A program made the translations under genes and the position numbers. Below the pieces are notes generated by a model, which saw nothing but the letters and a program-made list of their open reading frames with translations, was not told the origin of the DNA and did not search any database. Below, one piece after another: positions 21,744 to 32,655 of a DNA stretch of 64,000 nucleotides. How positions within the stretch are numbered: the stretch's first letter is position 1; each line of letters begins with the position of its first letter. Source of the stretch: Bedellia somnulentella (Eukaryota; Arthropoda; Insecta; Lepidoptera; Bedelliidae); NCBI GenBank assembly GCA_963576735.1, contig OY755172.1, forward strand, positions 2,108,001 through 2,172,000, read 5' to 3'.

Positions 21744-21991
21744 CGTGTAGTGCTGGCTTAGAATAGCACTACCCCATTTCTTCCGGTGGGTGTACGTAAG
21801 AGGCGACTAACGGACTTGGGGCTTTTAAAGGGATTTTTGGGCGATGCGGTTGGAGACTCATCACCAACAACCTTAATTCTACCATCTTTTCCCCACTCAA
21901 CTTCCAAAAGTGGCTGAGGAATTTCTAATTTCTCAGCTCTGGCTACCCCTATTAGGGTTTTATAGCCGTAAGTATATGTATGTATGTATGT
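21744..21991 (+). repeat. SINE-A copy with target-site duplication
   Basis: Full-length sense copy between 9-bp direct repeats ATTAGCGGC (21735-21743 and 21992-22000), ending in a (TATG)n tail. It is one of the best copies for defining the element. Confidence 0.92.
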
Positions 21992-22000
21992 ATTAGCGGC

Positions 22001-22454
22001 AAAATATATGTTTATAATGCAGCAATGACTAACCGGACTTCATCATGTGTCATTAATTAATATAAATTTAACTGTTCATATATTTCAAAACATAATGTTA
22101 TATGTTGTTATGATTTGTTGCAATCGACTGAACATTTATAAAGCTCTAAACTTCAGCCAGTAAATTGTAGAGTGGGATTCTGAAGTAATCTTAATTTTTC
22201 TAGTTTTCAGTATAAAGTGTCTTCTTAGAGAAAAGCATCTACTTTACAGTGTCACTGCAGAGGACCAGTATATAAGATAACATGAGATAAGACTGGACTC
22301 TAGAATATGTAGTCAGAGTTTAGGCTTCAAACAAATCGTCGTTATCGTCAAACCAATTGAAGGTTTGGATGACCTACTCTGAAACGATTGTTATGTTACA
22401 TAATAATCTATTCAATTGCAAGACTTAATCAATAAAACACTGTTTTCTGCGAAA
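22001..22454. other. AT-rich intergenic DNA
   Basis: No gene or repeat recognised. Confidence 0.5.
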
Positions 22455-22757
22455 GCTTTTCTAGCGCCGCCGCAGCCTTTGGATTGTAGGTTTCGTGGGT
22501 TGAAGGAAGGTCGCGTGCAACGTTCACCTCCTACGGCAATCAAAGAAGCAGTTAGCGCGGAACGAGCAGCGCGCGCGCACGTCAAACGCGCATCAACTTT
22601 GTCGCACCGCAGCGCGTTGCGTCAACTATTTGTGCTAACAAAACGTGCCGTTATAACTCTGTGGATTTCATAACAGTTCTTAGTGTTTGTTTATTTTATT
22701 TGAACTATTTTGTGCATGGATACTGATCGATGAAGCCCACCAAGTATTCAAAATAAG
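22455..22757 (+). promoter_or_regulatory. CpG-rich island, candidate promoter and non-coding first exon
   Basis: In AT-rich surroundings this stretch is dense in CpG (AGCGCGCGCGCACGTC, CACCGCAGCGCGTTGCG). Downstream a transcript could run to AATAAG|GTGCGT, a good splice donor after 22757. The open frame across it is not protein-like. The only ATG after it opens a 5-codon frame, so any exon here would be untranslated leader. The next gene on this strand is Creld at 35453, whose coding exon has a possible upstream acceptor, but the link is speculative. Confidence 0.35.
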
Positions 22758-23498
22758 GTGCGTTTTTCTATTCTGTTCTGTTAGTTCTATTTAGTTGTTC
22801 TGTCTCTCTCTTCTGAATTATAGGTTTGAAAGCCAATTCTCAATTGCGAGTTCATTTGCATTATTTTATAATATGTACTCATTTACGTTACGGTACAGTG
22901 GAACAGCACAAGTGTTACTTAAGAGCGTTTACGATGATTTATTATTTAAACTGATTAAGTTATGAAATGTTATGTTATAATATAAACTTACGACAAGTAA
23001 TCAACTTAGTACACTATAATTGATCAGAACTGTTGTGCTGAAACCTGATGCTGTCTTCAAATGTGAATTTAAGCTATAAGTTATATATTATAATATAATA
23101 TAAGCTATAGTATTAGTGTAATAAAACAGTGAAAACTCTGATAAAAGTACAGTCACTCACACAAGCAAGTGTCGCCCTTTCTATTCCATCCTTCTAATGT
23201 TGTCCGGGCAATTTTATAACCGCAGCGACCAAGCAACCTCGGCGACATAGAAACTAGTCTTTCCTCTGTTACTGGAAAATCAACGATAATAACGAAATCG
23301 AGAAATACATGTTACTTATCTTCATGACTCATATAATCATTTTCTTTTGCTTGTAATAAATGTAACGAAAGTTACACTAACTTTATGCAAATTGGAGACA
23401 TAGAATAACATGATATCAACAACAGATTAAGGATGTTGATTAATAATTAATAAAAGAGGTCAATATAGGAGCAGATTGTTTTCAAAACTTTCAACGAT
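22758..23498. other. AT-rich DNA
   Basis: No supported gene or repeat. Confidence 0.5.
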
Positions 23499-23724
23499 TG
23501 CCGTGTAGTGTCGGCTTAGAATAACACTACCCCATTTCTACCCGTGGGTGATCGTAAGAGGCGACTAAGGGTATAGGGGCTGGTTGGAGACCCGTCACCA
23601 ATACGTTTATTATTATTTTTTCCCCAATCAACTTCCAAAAGTGGCTGAGGAATTTATCATTCCAAAGCTCTGGCTATCCCGTTAAGGGATTTATAGCCGT
23701 GAGAATATGTATGTATGTATTTAC
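23499..23724 (+). repeat. SINE-A copy
   Basis: Sense copy from GCCGTGTAGTGTCGGCTTAG to GTGAGAATATGTATGTATG, with a small deletion near GTATAGGGGCTGGTTGG. It belongs to a subtype with TACCCGTGGGTGATCG, shared with 59355-59605. Confidence 0.88.
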
Positions 23725-23956
23725 ACGACACTGTTTTAGAAGGAGTGATGATAAATAATTATTGGTAAATATGATATACATACATTTCACGTATGTCATG
23801 GTAAATTTTAATGGTAATTGCTCACAAACAATTATGAAAATAAAAAAAATGATTCCCTACTTAAATGCAAATGCAATTATATTTAGTGTAGTTTAAGGGT
23901 CTTTTTAATGTTGATAAGGCTGGTAATAATTCAGCAACTATCCTTTAATTTCACGA

Positions 23957-24045
23957 ACATTTCCACATTGGACTTCCAAAAGGTGCTGTTAATTTTTGAA
24001 GCTCTGTCTACCCCTTTTTACATAACCTGAGTACATACATATACT
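23957..24045 (+). repeat. Decayed SINE-A 3' piece
   Basis: GGACTTCCAAAAGGTGCTG, AGCTCTGTCTACCCC and CTGAGTACATACATATACTC are recognisable. A second, weaker remnant follows at about 24150-24230 (ATCAACTTCGAAAGGTG). Confidence 0.5.
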
Positions 24046-27024
24046 CATAAGTAAAAATATTTAAATTTTATTATAATGAACTCAAATAGCCAGCGCTACA
24101 CCAACTCAGATATAGATCGCTGAATATTATGACAATCATAAGGAATATTAATTTATTCCCAAATCAACTTCGAAAGGTGTCTAAAGAATGTCTTATAATG
24201 AAACACTATCTACCCTTTTTGGAGTTTTAAATGTTTGTAATGTATGCAAGCAAAACATACATATAACAAACTTTAAAAAAGCAATGCAGAGAAAATGTAA
24301 CCACTAAATTGCTTAGAAACACAGCTCAACAATAATAAGTTAAGAAATTAGTTTTCTGATAAAAAAATCCGGGCAGGCGTATAGTGGAATGCATCAGCGC
24401 TAACAGAAGTTCCGCTTCTCGGGTTGAGGCAGGAGCCTGCGGGAATGTGCGCGGTGCAATGACAGGAATGCAGCCCATAAAAAGGGTTTACTATTTTCTT
24501 CCTATTAACGAAGTAAGTCGTTAAGCCCGAGGGATTATGGGCATGGGTATAAGTATAATGCTGTTCTAAAATTAAACTGGTTTAACCATTTCTCATTTTC
24601 TCGTTTAAAAGTTTTATATTTTCCTGGGTTCAGTTGGCCACATTAATGCATAAATTGCCTGCAATTTTCTATATATTTTAATAATATCAAAAAATTGAGA
24701 ACTAAATTTATTATATACAAAAAATTAAGTTCATAACATTAAAAACATAATAAACAATGCAGACAAGTTTTTGATCCACACGGTAATAAAATATTTTTTG
24801 TACGGTACGGATCGGACATGGTTCGATTGCTACCCTTAATTTGACTTCAGCATCCGTCGTCACCTAAAAAACTACAGTTCAGCACCTGTTGCTGTTTTTT
24901 TAAATGCCCTCATTAATTACGTTATACTTTTTTTATTCAAGCGAGTCACTTTGCTTGACAAGAGGTTATTATTTTTTGTCGTTATATTAGCGACTGCAAA
25001 AATATATACAAAGAACTGTATACTACCTTACACATTTTTTTTGTTTAAATTTAGAACATTTTGATTTTCATCTATGCTTCAAAGATAAACGCTGAAATGC
25101 AGTTTGGAGAGAAAAATATGGAGACTAGGCCCATCGGCATTCATAGCCTAGTCATTATACAATTTAAAAAGATTTTGAAACTATTCTTGAGCCTTCCCTG
25201 AGGCATTACAAAACTAAAGCATCAAGCGAGCGAAGAACAATGTGAATGCGATTTTCCAAGATTCGTAAGCCATTATCCTGCTTTGTACCACTTAAGCAAA
25301 TAACATAATGGTGCCGCTCGACTTCGGGTAATGTTAGTCGACAGCCACAGTGATTTGTTTGAGCCTTTTTTGACCTCGGGTGAAAATAAAACCTTCATGT
25401 AGAGACAAGATGATTTTAGTTGCAAGTGGAACATACCTTTTTGGTATAGATTGCGGTTTATAACCAGCAAATGTTGGTTGACCTTTTCGTCAATGCTGTT
25501 TAGGCCCACGCAAAACTTAGAAGGAAATGAAACTATATTTTTAAAAGGATGTAATAAAATTCAAGCAACTATTCATTTAAAGTAGGATTGCAAAAACTCA
25601 TTTTAAAAAAGTATATATCTTGTAAATATATAGACTTATGGTAAATATAATTTAGGAAAACAAAATAGGTAAAAACTTAATTTTGGATAAAATTGTTGAA
25701 AAAATATCGTTGTTGGCGCATGAAAGCTCATTGCCCATCACTTTACAAACCTCAAAACTTGTGTCACCTCATATATATAGCAGCCGTAGGTAGGTATAGT
25801 CGAACATGAAAAATTCAATCATCTTAGATTACTATGTCTTAATTCATTCTTGATACTTTTTTCCCAAGTCTTCTGAAGTTTCAATTTAACTTATCGCTAA
25901 CTTTTCTTTAACCTCTTAATTGTAGAAGAAAAACTCATTCACGCGAGCGACGCTCCGTGTAATTGTTCTAAAATGGGAGTACCGACGCTTTTTTGCTGCC
26001 TGTAGTAATAATCGCGTAGTAGAATTTTCATTCCTGAGTTCGTTCCGTTTTTTCTATATCCATAAATACGTACAAGTCAACGCTAAAATGAATTTATACA
26101 CCTCTTGATGACGATTTAATAGCTTCAGTTGTCAGTCTGAATTGATTTGAAGGTGGTTGCATAAAGTTAGTTGTTATACTTACGCAAGTTTGCCTTGGAT
26201 TTTTGCGTGGGTCTCAGCACCCACTTTGTACCTTCAGCTTCTGCCTGATTATGTGTTTGCATACATCAGTGGAAATTATAGCCGTGTCCTGCTGGAATGT
26301 GTGGTATTATTTAAATTTTATTGCGGGTCCCTGCATGATGTAGCAATTTTTCACACTTGTAAGACGCAAATATCTGCTATAAAATTAATTTACGGATTTT
26401 ATGAGTACTGGTTTAATACATTACTTATCGCGTATTTTTTTAAACAAGTATCTTTTTAAATAATAATATGAATTTAGTGTGTGCTTTGTGTTTTATATGA
26501 ATAATGTTTTTAACTTATTTTAAATGTTGGATAAGAAAATTTCATTCTATTTATCAGATTCTATGTCAACCGTAAGACAGAAAATATCCCATTGCATGAA
26601 AATATTTATTTTATTGTATCCGCTAGAAACAACTTTATTCTAGATTTAAATATTAAACCACAAAGAAATGTACAACCTGTTAGGGAAGATAAAATTAACT
26701 TTAGGTGTTAATACCTCAAGGTGTGATAAAACAACAAAAAGAATAGCCTCTAACTCTCCCACATAACAACCCACACGCTCCTTTTACCTGCTTATAAACG
26801 TAAAAACAAAGATGTCATTGGAACGAACGCATACCATTTACAATAAATGTATCTGTTTAGATTTGTGATGTCGGCATAAAATAACACAACGCATTTTCAA
26901 AATTGGCCATCAAAGATGCTTTAAAATCATGCAGAGAATGTAAAAAAGTATTTTAAAAGAAAAACTTTAAGATACCTACCAAAATTAATTAAACTATATT
27001 GTTAGGAAACATATCCTTACACTT
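24046..27024. other. Unassigned intergenic DNA
   Basis: Mostly AT-rich. A GC-richer patch at 24365-24490 (CAGCGCTAAC, GGAGCCTGCGGGAATG) and CpG-containing patches near 25300 and 25940 could be old mobile DNA or unattached exons. No frame gives a protein I recognise. Confidence 0.4.
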
Positions 27025-27475
27025 ATCTACTTACTTACTTACTTACTTACTTATACTCACGCCCATTGTTCCCATTGGGGTAGGCAGAGACTATCGATCG
27101 CCACTTTGTACGATCCTGACAAACCTCTCTAGCTTCGTTTACATCCATCAATCTTTTCATACATGCTCTTTTATTCTTCATACTTCGGACGCCAGCCTTT
27201 TTGAGCACACTCTCAATTTGGTCCAAGTGTGTTCTCCGTGGTCGTCCTCTACTCACATTACCTTCCACATTGGCTCTATAGATCTCTTTCACCAATTTAC
27301 TGTCATTCATCCTCTCTATGTGCCCAAACCACCTTAACATTCCTTTCTCTATCTTGCACACTACGTCATCTTTCACACCTAAACGTTCACGAATTACACT
27401 ATTTCTCACTCTGTCGCACAACCTTACATTACATATACTTATACACAATAATAACAATTCTCTAGCATCGGCCAA
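27025..27475 (-). mobile_element. LINE-B 3' end with C-terminal ORF
   Basis: Minus-strand copy with the longest LINE-B coding remnant (142-codon frame, 27475-27047). It reads [47 protein letters not shown] and [17 protein letters not shown]. The order RWFGHxERM, GRPRxxxLDQ, WxxxV is the C terminus of RTE-like LINE reverse transcriptases. Downstream on that strand come the CCCCAATGGG hairpin, GGGCGTGAGTATA and a (AAGT)n tail (plus strand CTTACTTACTTAC at 27025-27053). RT and endonuclease domains are absent. Confidence 0.8.
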
Positions 27476-27918
27476 AAATAATTATTTCTAAACATGCTCT
27501 TTAGTAATTTAAACTTATGCTCTACAATACCAATACAACGCGTGCAAAATTTAGCATTTTGCCTCGCATTGTTATGTACCAAAAAATTTAAATATCGCAA
27601 ACTTTATTAAACCTCTAAGGCGTAAAACAGAGCGTGTACATTTTTTTACGCAGCATAAATGGGTTTGTTGTAGTTTTATTGTACTATTAGTTTTTGCGGT
27701 GGTATGCGTTTATCTCGAATCGGTTTTTAATTACAAAAGTGAATCTGATAGCGTACTTTAATAAAAGGTACATGACTGAGCATCTCTTGGTCAGCGTAAC
27801 CGAACCGAGCGCTAGGAAGCCGACTGATTTTATTGATTAAATATGGTATCGCAAATGGCTGCGGTTTTTTGTTCGATAAATAAGAATCATTATATTGCTC
27901 ACTGCCAATTATAGTTAA
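27476..27918. other. Unassigned DNA left of the LTR element
   Basis: Contains CpG-bearing sequence around 27780-27820 and a minus-strand frame (27727-27960) that runs into the LTR and is probably chance. Confidence 0.4.
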
Positions 27919-28404
27919 TGTTACGACATCTGTTCGCAAGTAGGAGATAGGATTTGCCACTACTAGATAACAGATGGCGTTACTAGTATTCTAATAAGTA
28001 AAGGAATTACTAGATGTTTCTCGAATATCGACTTTTCGAGAATGTGGTACTAGAACTTTCTGTAATATTCGCGTATTTGAGATTTGGCATATATAAAGAG
28101 CGACGCGTGCTACGGAGTTATTGGAGTGCGAAGAACTAAAGCGAGAACAAGCGAAATACTAGAGCGAAGAAATTAAATACGACAGTGCAGTGATATACGG
28201 ATTACGGAAATAAGCTTAACGGTGTGGACAGTGTTACTATAACGGAGTAAATTAGAATTGTTAATTAGTGCGAGTATCGATAGTTAATTGTCGATAGTGT
28301 TTGTTGTGTTGTGTAAAGTGCGTTATTGGTCAATAAATATAATTACACCTTATTGCACGAAAGTGTGACTGGTATTTATCAAATTAAGAACCCGGTACGT
28401 AACA
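27919..28404 (+). repeat. 5' LTR of the deletion copy
   Basis: 486 bp with 7-bp inverted ends TGTTACG/CGTAACA. U3 carries the heat-shock-like dyads and TATATAAAG (28090-28098). AATAAA at 28332-28337 is the likely polyadenylation signal. Confidence 0.95.
28018..28098 (+). promoter_or_regulatory. LTR promoter: three heat-shock-element-like dyads plus TATA box
   Basis: TTCTCGAA (28018-28025), TTCGAGAA (28035-28042) and GAACTTTC (28053-28060) are inverted nGAAn pairs, the units bound by heat-shock factor. They lie 30-70 bp upstream of TATATAAAG at 28090-28098. The same arrangement recurs in the other three LTRs. Heat or stress induction is inferred from the motif layout only. Confidence 0.6.
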
Positions 28405-28429
28405 ATTGGTGACAGAAGTGGATTTGAAG

Positions 28430-31102
28430 ATGCCAGTTATGCCGAAGAAAGACGGAAGAGAGGGTGTGAAGACACGCGCTCAGAAAGCCGCAGAGGGTGA
28501 ACAGCTGTCGGAAATGAGGTCATCGGTCACGAACCCTCGGAGTGACATTCCAGAGGAGACGTCCGCGGTGACTAACGCGCCGTCTACATCAACGGCGCCG
28601 GCGGCCGCAACTAATACTGACTTGACGATGATAGTTGAAATGTTTCAAAGCATGCGTGAAGCACAACAAAGCATACAGGATGTTGTGAAAAACATACATT
28701 CGGAGGTACAGGATGTTAAAAAAAACATACATTCGGAGGTACAGGGTGTTGTGAAACAAGAAGTTCGTGAGTTGCGCGAGGAACAGCAAACTAAGTTCTC
28801 ACAAGTTCTCACTGCGGTCAATGAAGTCAGTGGTCGGGTGGTTACTGTGGAAAAAGACGTAGAGCAGATGAAGGAGCAGGTAACCACTATTGAGAAAGAT
28901 ATCGATGACATGAAGACCGACTTCCGCGGAATGGAGAAAAGGGTTCTGCAGCTTGAATCACGACCGGTCAAGGTTGTCTCCGGTGAGAATGTAGTAGCTG
29001 TCCATGGTCCTCGTGTGAAGGTTCCTCCCTACGACGGAACAACATCCTGGTCGGCGTATAGACATCAGTTCCAGACTGTTGCGGCTGCCAATGGTTGGAC
29101 TGATGAACAGTGTTTGACTGCACTGACGGTGGCGCTCCGAGGTCAAGCACTGTCAGTAATAGAGGCGCTGCCGACTCCGAGTGGTGGTTTCAAGGACCTG
29201 CTGGATGCGTTGGAGTCTCGCTATGGAGAGCGACACCTGGAGCACGTGTTCCGCGCTCAGCTGCGTGATAGGGTCCAGCGTTCCGGAGAGGGACTTCAGC
29301 AGTGGGCCCTTGAAATCGAGAAGCTCGTCCGCAAGGCCTATCCCAGTGTAGATCCGAAGACGGTGGAAATGAACCTGGTGCAAGCATTCGTCGACGGCAT
29401 CAGAGATATCGAAGTGAGAACAGCGGTGAGACTTCAACACCACACGTCTCTCAAGGATGCCTTGGCGAACGCTCTAGAAGTTGAAGCTTGCCGCCAGGAT
29501 ACGCGCCAAACTCATCGACTTCGTGAGATTGCGGAAGCAAATGAGGACGTCAAGGTCATTAAAGCACCCGTCGGAAGGAGTACTGGACCGATTTGTTATG
29601 GCTGCGGGAAAAGGGGCCATTTGAGATTAAGTTGCCCGCTGAGGAAGGAAGAAAAGAGGCAATCTCATGGCAATGCAGACGCGCTTTCACGTAGACCGTG
29701 TCCGGAAGACTGTAAACATTGCAGGAAGCAAGAGTCGAAGGAGGAGGTCGTGAAAGTGACTCGAATTTGTCCATTGGATGGATGGGAAACAGAAGCTATG
29801 CAGAAGGCCCAAGAAGAAGATGAGAACCTCAGACCCATCATGAAATGGAAGAAGGAAAAACACGATCAACCGGCTTGGAGTGAAGTAGCGTCCACAGGAG
29901 TGAGTACGAAAGCTTACTGGGCGCAATGGAACAGCCTGGTTCTGATCAATGGTCTACTGTACCGGAGGTGGGAGAAACCCAACGGTAAGGAAGAGCACCT
30001 ACAATTGGTCGTGCCCAGAGCCAAGGTTAAAGATGTACTGCGAGAAACACATGACGGTGTTTCGGGCGGGCATCTTGGGGTAAATCGTACGTTGCAGAAG
30101 GTTCGTGCGAAGTTTTACTGGCTTCATTGTAGGGACGACGTACAGGACTGGTGCCGGAAATGTACAACGTGTGCCGCGGTGAAAGGTCCGCAGACCCGGA
30201 GTAGAGGGGGATTACGGTTGTACAATGTGGGAGCTCCCTGGAAGAGGATTGCCGTTGATGTGGCTGGACCGTTTCCACAATCAGAGTCCGGAAATAAATA
30301 TTTCATGGTGGTGATGGATTACTTCACTAAGTGGCCTGAAGTGTTTGCCATACCCAATCAAGAAGCAATAACTGTGGCTACAAAACTGGTTGAGGAAGTG
30401 ATCTGTCGATTTGGCGTGCCCCTGGAGATACACTCTGACCAGGGAAGAAATTTTGAGTCACAAGTATTTCAAGAGGTGTGCAAACTGCTTGGAATGCATA
30501 AAACCAGGACGACGCCATATCATCCTCAGTCAGATGGAATGGTGGAGAGGTTCAACCAAACACTGGAGAGACAGTTGGCGAAGATGGTTGAAAAACATCA
30601 GAAGGACTGGGACAAACACATTCCATTATTTTTACTGTCTTACCGGTCAGCTGTTCACGAAAGCACGAAGGAAACACCTGCTTTCGTCAATTTCGGAAGA
30701 GAGCTACGATTGCCTGTAGATTTGTTGACAGGAAGGTCACCAGATGAGCCGCAGAGTGTAACTGAATATGTAAGCGATTTGAGGGAAAGAATGCAAGATG
30801 TACATTCCCTAGTGCGTGAAAATGGTTTACATGCTAGTGAAAAGATGAAAACCAGATATGACCGTAAAGCTAACACGCCGCATTTCGAAGAGGGTATGCT
30901 CGTCTGGTTACACAATCCAACTCGCCAGAAAGGGAAGTCCCCTAAGTTACAAAATAGGTGGGAAGGACCGTACAAGGTGGTCACTAGAATAAACGATGTA
31001 ACGTACAGAATTCAACGCCAACCTAGAGGGGCTTGGAAAATAGTTCACATCGATCGACTTGCGAAGTACCATGGAAGCAATAATACTCGGGACGAGTATT
31101 AA
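28430..31102 (+). CDS. Gag-integrase fusion ORF (deletion derivative)
   Basis: Open for 890 residues from the first in-frame ATG. The frame is also open upstream from TTG at 28406. Residues about 60-190 are coiled-coil Gag with a tandemly repeated NIHSEVQ segment. The Gag core follows, then a CCHC zinc knuckle CYGCGKRGHLRLSC (389-402). Ten residues later the sequence jumps into the end of RNase H ([11 protein letters not shown]). The integrase follows complete: the H2C2 zinc domain (HDGVSGGHL onward), and catalytic D610, D670 and E706 with spacing matching the DD35E type. The natural gag stop, frameshift site, protease and RT are deleted. No stop interrupts it, so a single-chain Gag-IN protein could be made; processing would need protease from another copy. 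It differs from the full-length copy at only a few residues. Confidence 0.9.
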   Translation: MPVMPKKDGREGVKTRAQKAAEGEQLSEMRSSVTNPRSDIPEETSAVTNAPSTSTAPAAATNTDLTMIVEMFQSMREAQQSIQDVVKNIHSEVQDVKKNIHSEVQGVVKQEVRELREEQQTKFSQVLTAVNEVSGRVVTVEKDVEQMKEQVTTIEKDIDDMKTDFRGMEKRVLQLESRPVKVVSGENVVAVHGPRVKVPPYDGTTSWSAYRHQFQTVAAANGWTDEQCLTALTVALRGQALSVIEALPTPSGGFKDLLDALESRYGERHLEHVFRAQLRDRVQRSGEGLQQWALEIEKLVRKAYPSVDPKTVEMNLVQAFVDGIRDIEVRTAVRLQHHTSLKDALANALEVEACRQDTRQTHRLREIAEANEDVKVIKAPVGRSTGPICYGCGKRGHLRLSCPLRKEEKRQSHGNADALSRRPCPEDCKHCRKQESKEEVVKVTRICPLDGWETEAMQKAQEEDENLRPIMKWKKEKHDQPAWSEVASTGVSTKAYWAQWNSLVLINGLLYRRWEKPNGKEEHLQLVVPRAKVKDVLRETHDGVSGGHLGVNRTLQKVRAKFYWLHCRDDVQDWCRKCTTCAAVKGPQTRSRGGLRLYNVGAPWKRIAVDVAGPFPQSESGNKYFMVVMDYFTKWPEVFAIPNQEAITVATKLVEEVICRFGVPLEIHSDQGRNFESQVFQEVCKLLGMHKTRTTPYHPQSDGMVERFNQTLERQLAKMVEKHQKDWDKHIPLFLLSYRSAVHESTKETPAFVNFGRELRLPVDLLTGRSPDEPQSVTEYVSDLRERMQDVHSLVRENGLHASEKMKTRYDRKANTPHFEEGMLVWLHNPTRQKGKSPKLQNRWEGPYKVVTRINDVTYRIQRQPRGAWKIVHIDRLAKYHGSNNTRDEY

Positions 31103-31118
31103 TGTAAGGAGGGGGTAA

Positions 31119-31604
31119 TGTTACGACATCTGTTCGCAAGTAGGAGGTAGGATTTGCCACTACTAGATAACAGATGGCGTTACTAGTATTCTAATAAGTA
31201 AAGGAATTACTAGATGTTTCTCGAATATCGACTTTTCGAGAATGTGGTACTAGAACTTTCTGTAATATTCGCGTATTTGAGATTTGGCATATATAAAGAG
31301 CGACGCGTGCTACGGAGTTATTGGAGTGCGAAGAACTAAAGCGAGAACAAGCGAAATACTAGAGCGAAGAAATTAAATACGACAGTGCAGTGATATACGG
31401 ATTACGGAAATAAGCTTAACGGTGTGGACAGTGTTACTATAACGGAGTAAATTAGAATTGTTAATTAGTGCGAGTATCGATAGTTAATTGTCGATAGTGT
31501 TTGTTGTGTTGTGTAAAGTGCGTTATTGGTCAATAAATATAATTACACCTTATTGCACGAAAGTGTGACTGGTATTTATCAAATTAAGAACCCGGTACGT
31601 AACA
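31119..31604 (+). repeat. 3' LTR of the deletion copy
   Basis: 486 bp, differing from the 5' LTR by G for A at 31146. Preceded by the purine tract and TAA. Confidence 0.95.
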
Positions 31605-32655
31605 TTAATATAATTTAAAGGCTTTTTGCAACTAAATTAAGTCACTCGATAAGTATGAACTTTTTGTAGAGTATGTCATTATATTTAAATTACGTTTTAC
31701 CAGTTTAACGAAGTTTTTTATGTGTTAAAGTTTTAATTTTGATAAAAATTTAGAGTTTTTCCGTGGGAAAATCATAATAACATTTTTTTGTAAAACCTTT
31801 TGTATTAAAATATGTATGAAAAAAAAACCGCTTCTCAACAGTTTCGCCATTTTAAATTGCGCCAATACAAAACATTTACGCCCTATCTTCCTAGATAATA
31901 AAATTGCGGTTCTGATTGTATCTCATTGGAATAACCGATGTAGCGAGAGATGAACGTTCGTGTCATTTTGTAGCATTGTTCTTTCGTTTTGTATTAGGTC
32001 CTTATAAACTTTTTCACAATCTCACATTCCAGATCTCAAATCGAGCGAATAAACTGTTCGGTTAGCCAACACGGCCACTCCCGCAGCTATGCTTTCTGAT
32101 ACACGTACCCGATATTTTTATTTCATTTTTCAATGGGTTATCGTATTAATACAATAGTATGTAGCAGGCTATGCCTCGCTCAGATGGAAAATAAATCGTT
32201 ACCTTCTTTTTACATTGTCACAGCACGGGTTTATAGCTAAATTTATTTTTTTAGTTGAGTTGTTCTTGCTGATGGTATTATTTACGGTCATTTGAATTAC
32301 AAGTGCATTTTTTGTAGCGTGTACAGTTTTATTGCAAACAGCGATCGGGTGAGCTACAAGCTACAAATGATTCTGTTTTTATTTTTTACTGGAATTCTTG
32401 TGCTGATCTGCTAGGAAATAGCTCTGAGTAAAGTTTTGAGTCAGAGTTCTTCTTCAGACCACATATTTAATTAGCACTGACATCGATAGTGAGTTAATAT
32501 CATAGCTCGTTAGGTAATCTAAGAAATGTGTCCTATACAATTTAAATTATGCTTTGAGTTGTCTGACGGTGCACACGAACTCACACATACATAATACCTA
32601 GTATACTTTTAAGTATTTAAGAGTTTAGACAGCTATCTTAGATGTAGATCCTAGA
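31605..32655. other. AT-rich intergenic DNA
   Basis: No supported gene. A slightly GC-richer patch at 31900-32100 has no recognisable coding content. Confidence 0.5.

Larger units (their letters stand above)
27919..31604 (+). mobile_element. Ty3/gypsy LTR retrotransposon, internal deletion copy
   Basis: A 3686-bp element flanked by the 4-bp duplication TTAA (27915-27918, 31605-31608). Two 486-bp LTRs start TGTTACG and end CGTAACA. I see one difference between them (A/G at 27946 versus 31146), so insertion is recent. A primer-binding-site candidate TGGTGACAGAAGTGG follows the left LTR (28407-28421). A purine tract AAGGAGGGGG (31106-31115) precedes the right one. Compared with 44535-50398, 2.18 kb covering the gag end, protease, RT and most of RNase H is missing, leaving a gag-integrase reading frame. 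Confidence 0.95.

Noticed and set aside
22416..22673. 85-codon open frame in the CpG-rich island
   Set aside because: Arg/Ala-rich translation of CpG repeats with no domain or orthologue that I recognise; better explained as leader or promoter DNA.
27727..27960. 77-codon minus-strand frame overlapping the left LTR
   Set aside because: It crosses the target-site boundary of a recent insertion, so it cannot be an older gene as read.
28406..28429. Gag start at TTG 28406
   Set aside because: This overlaps the primer-binding site; the first ATG at 28430 is the more credible start.
30411..30719. Extra open frames on either strand over both LTR elements
   Set aside because: They appear at equivalent positions in both copies because the real gag/pol frames are conserved; they are shadow frames.
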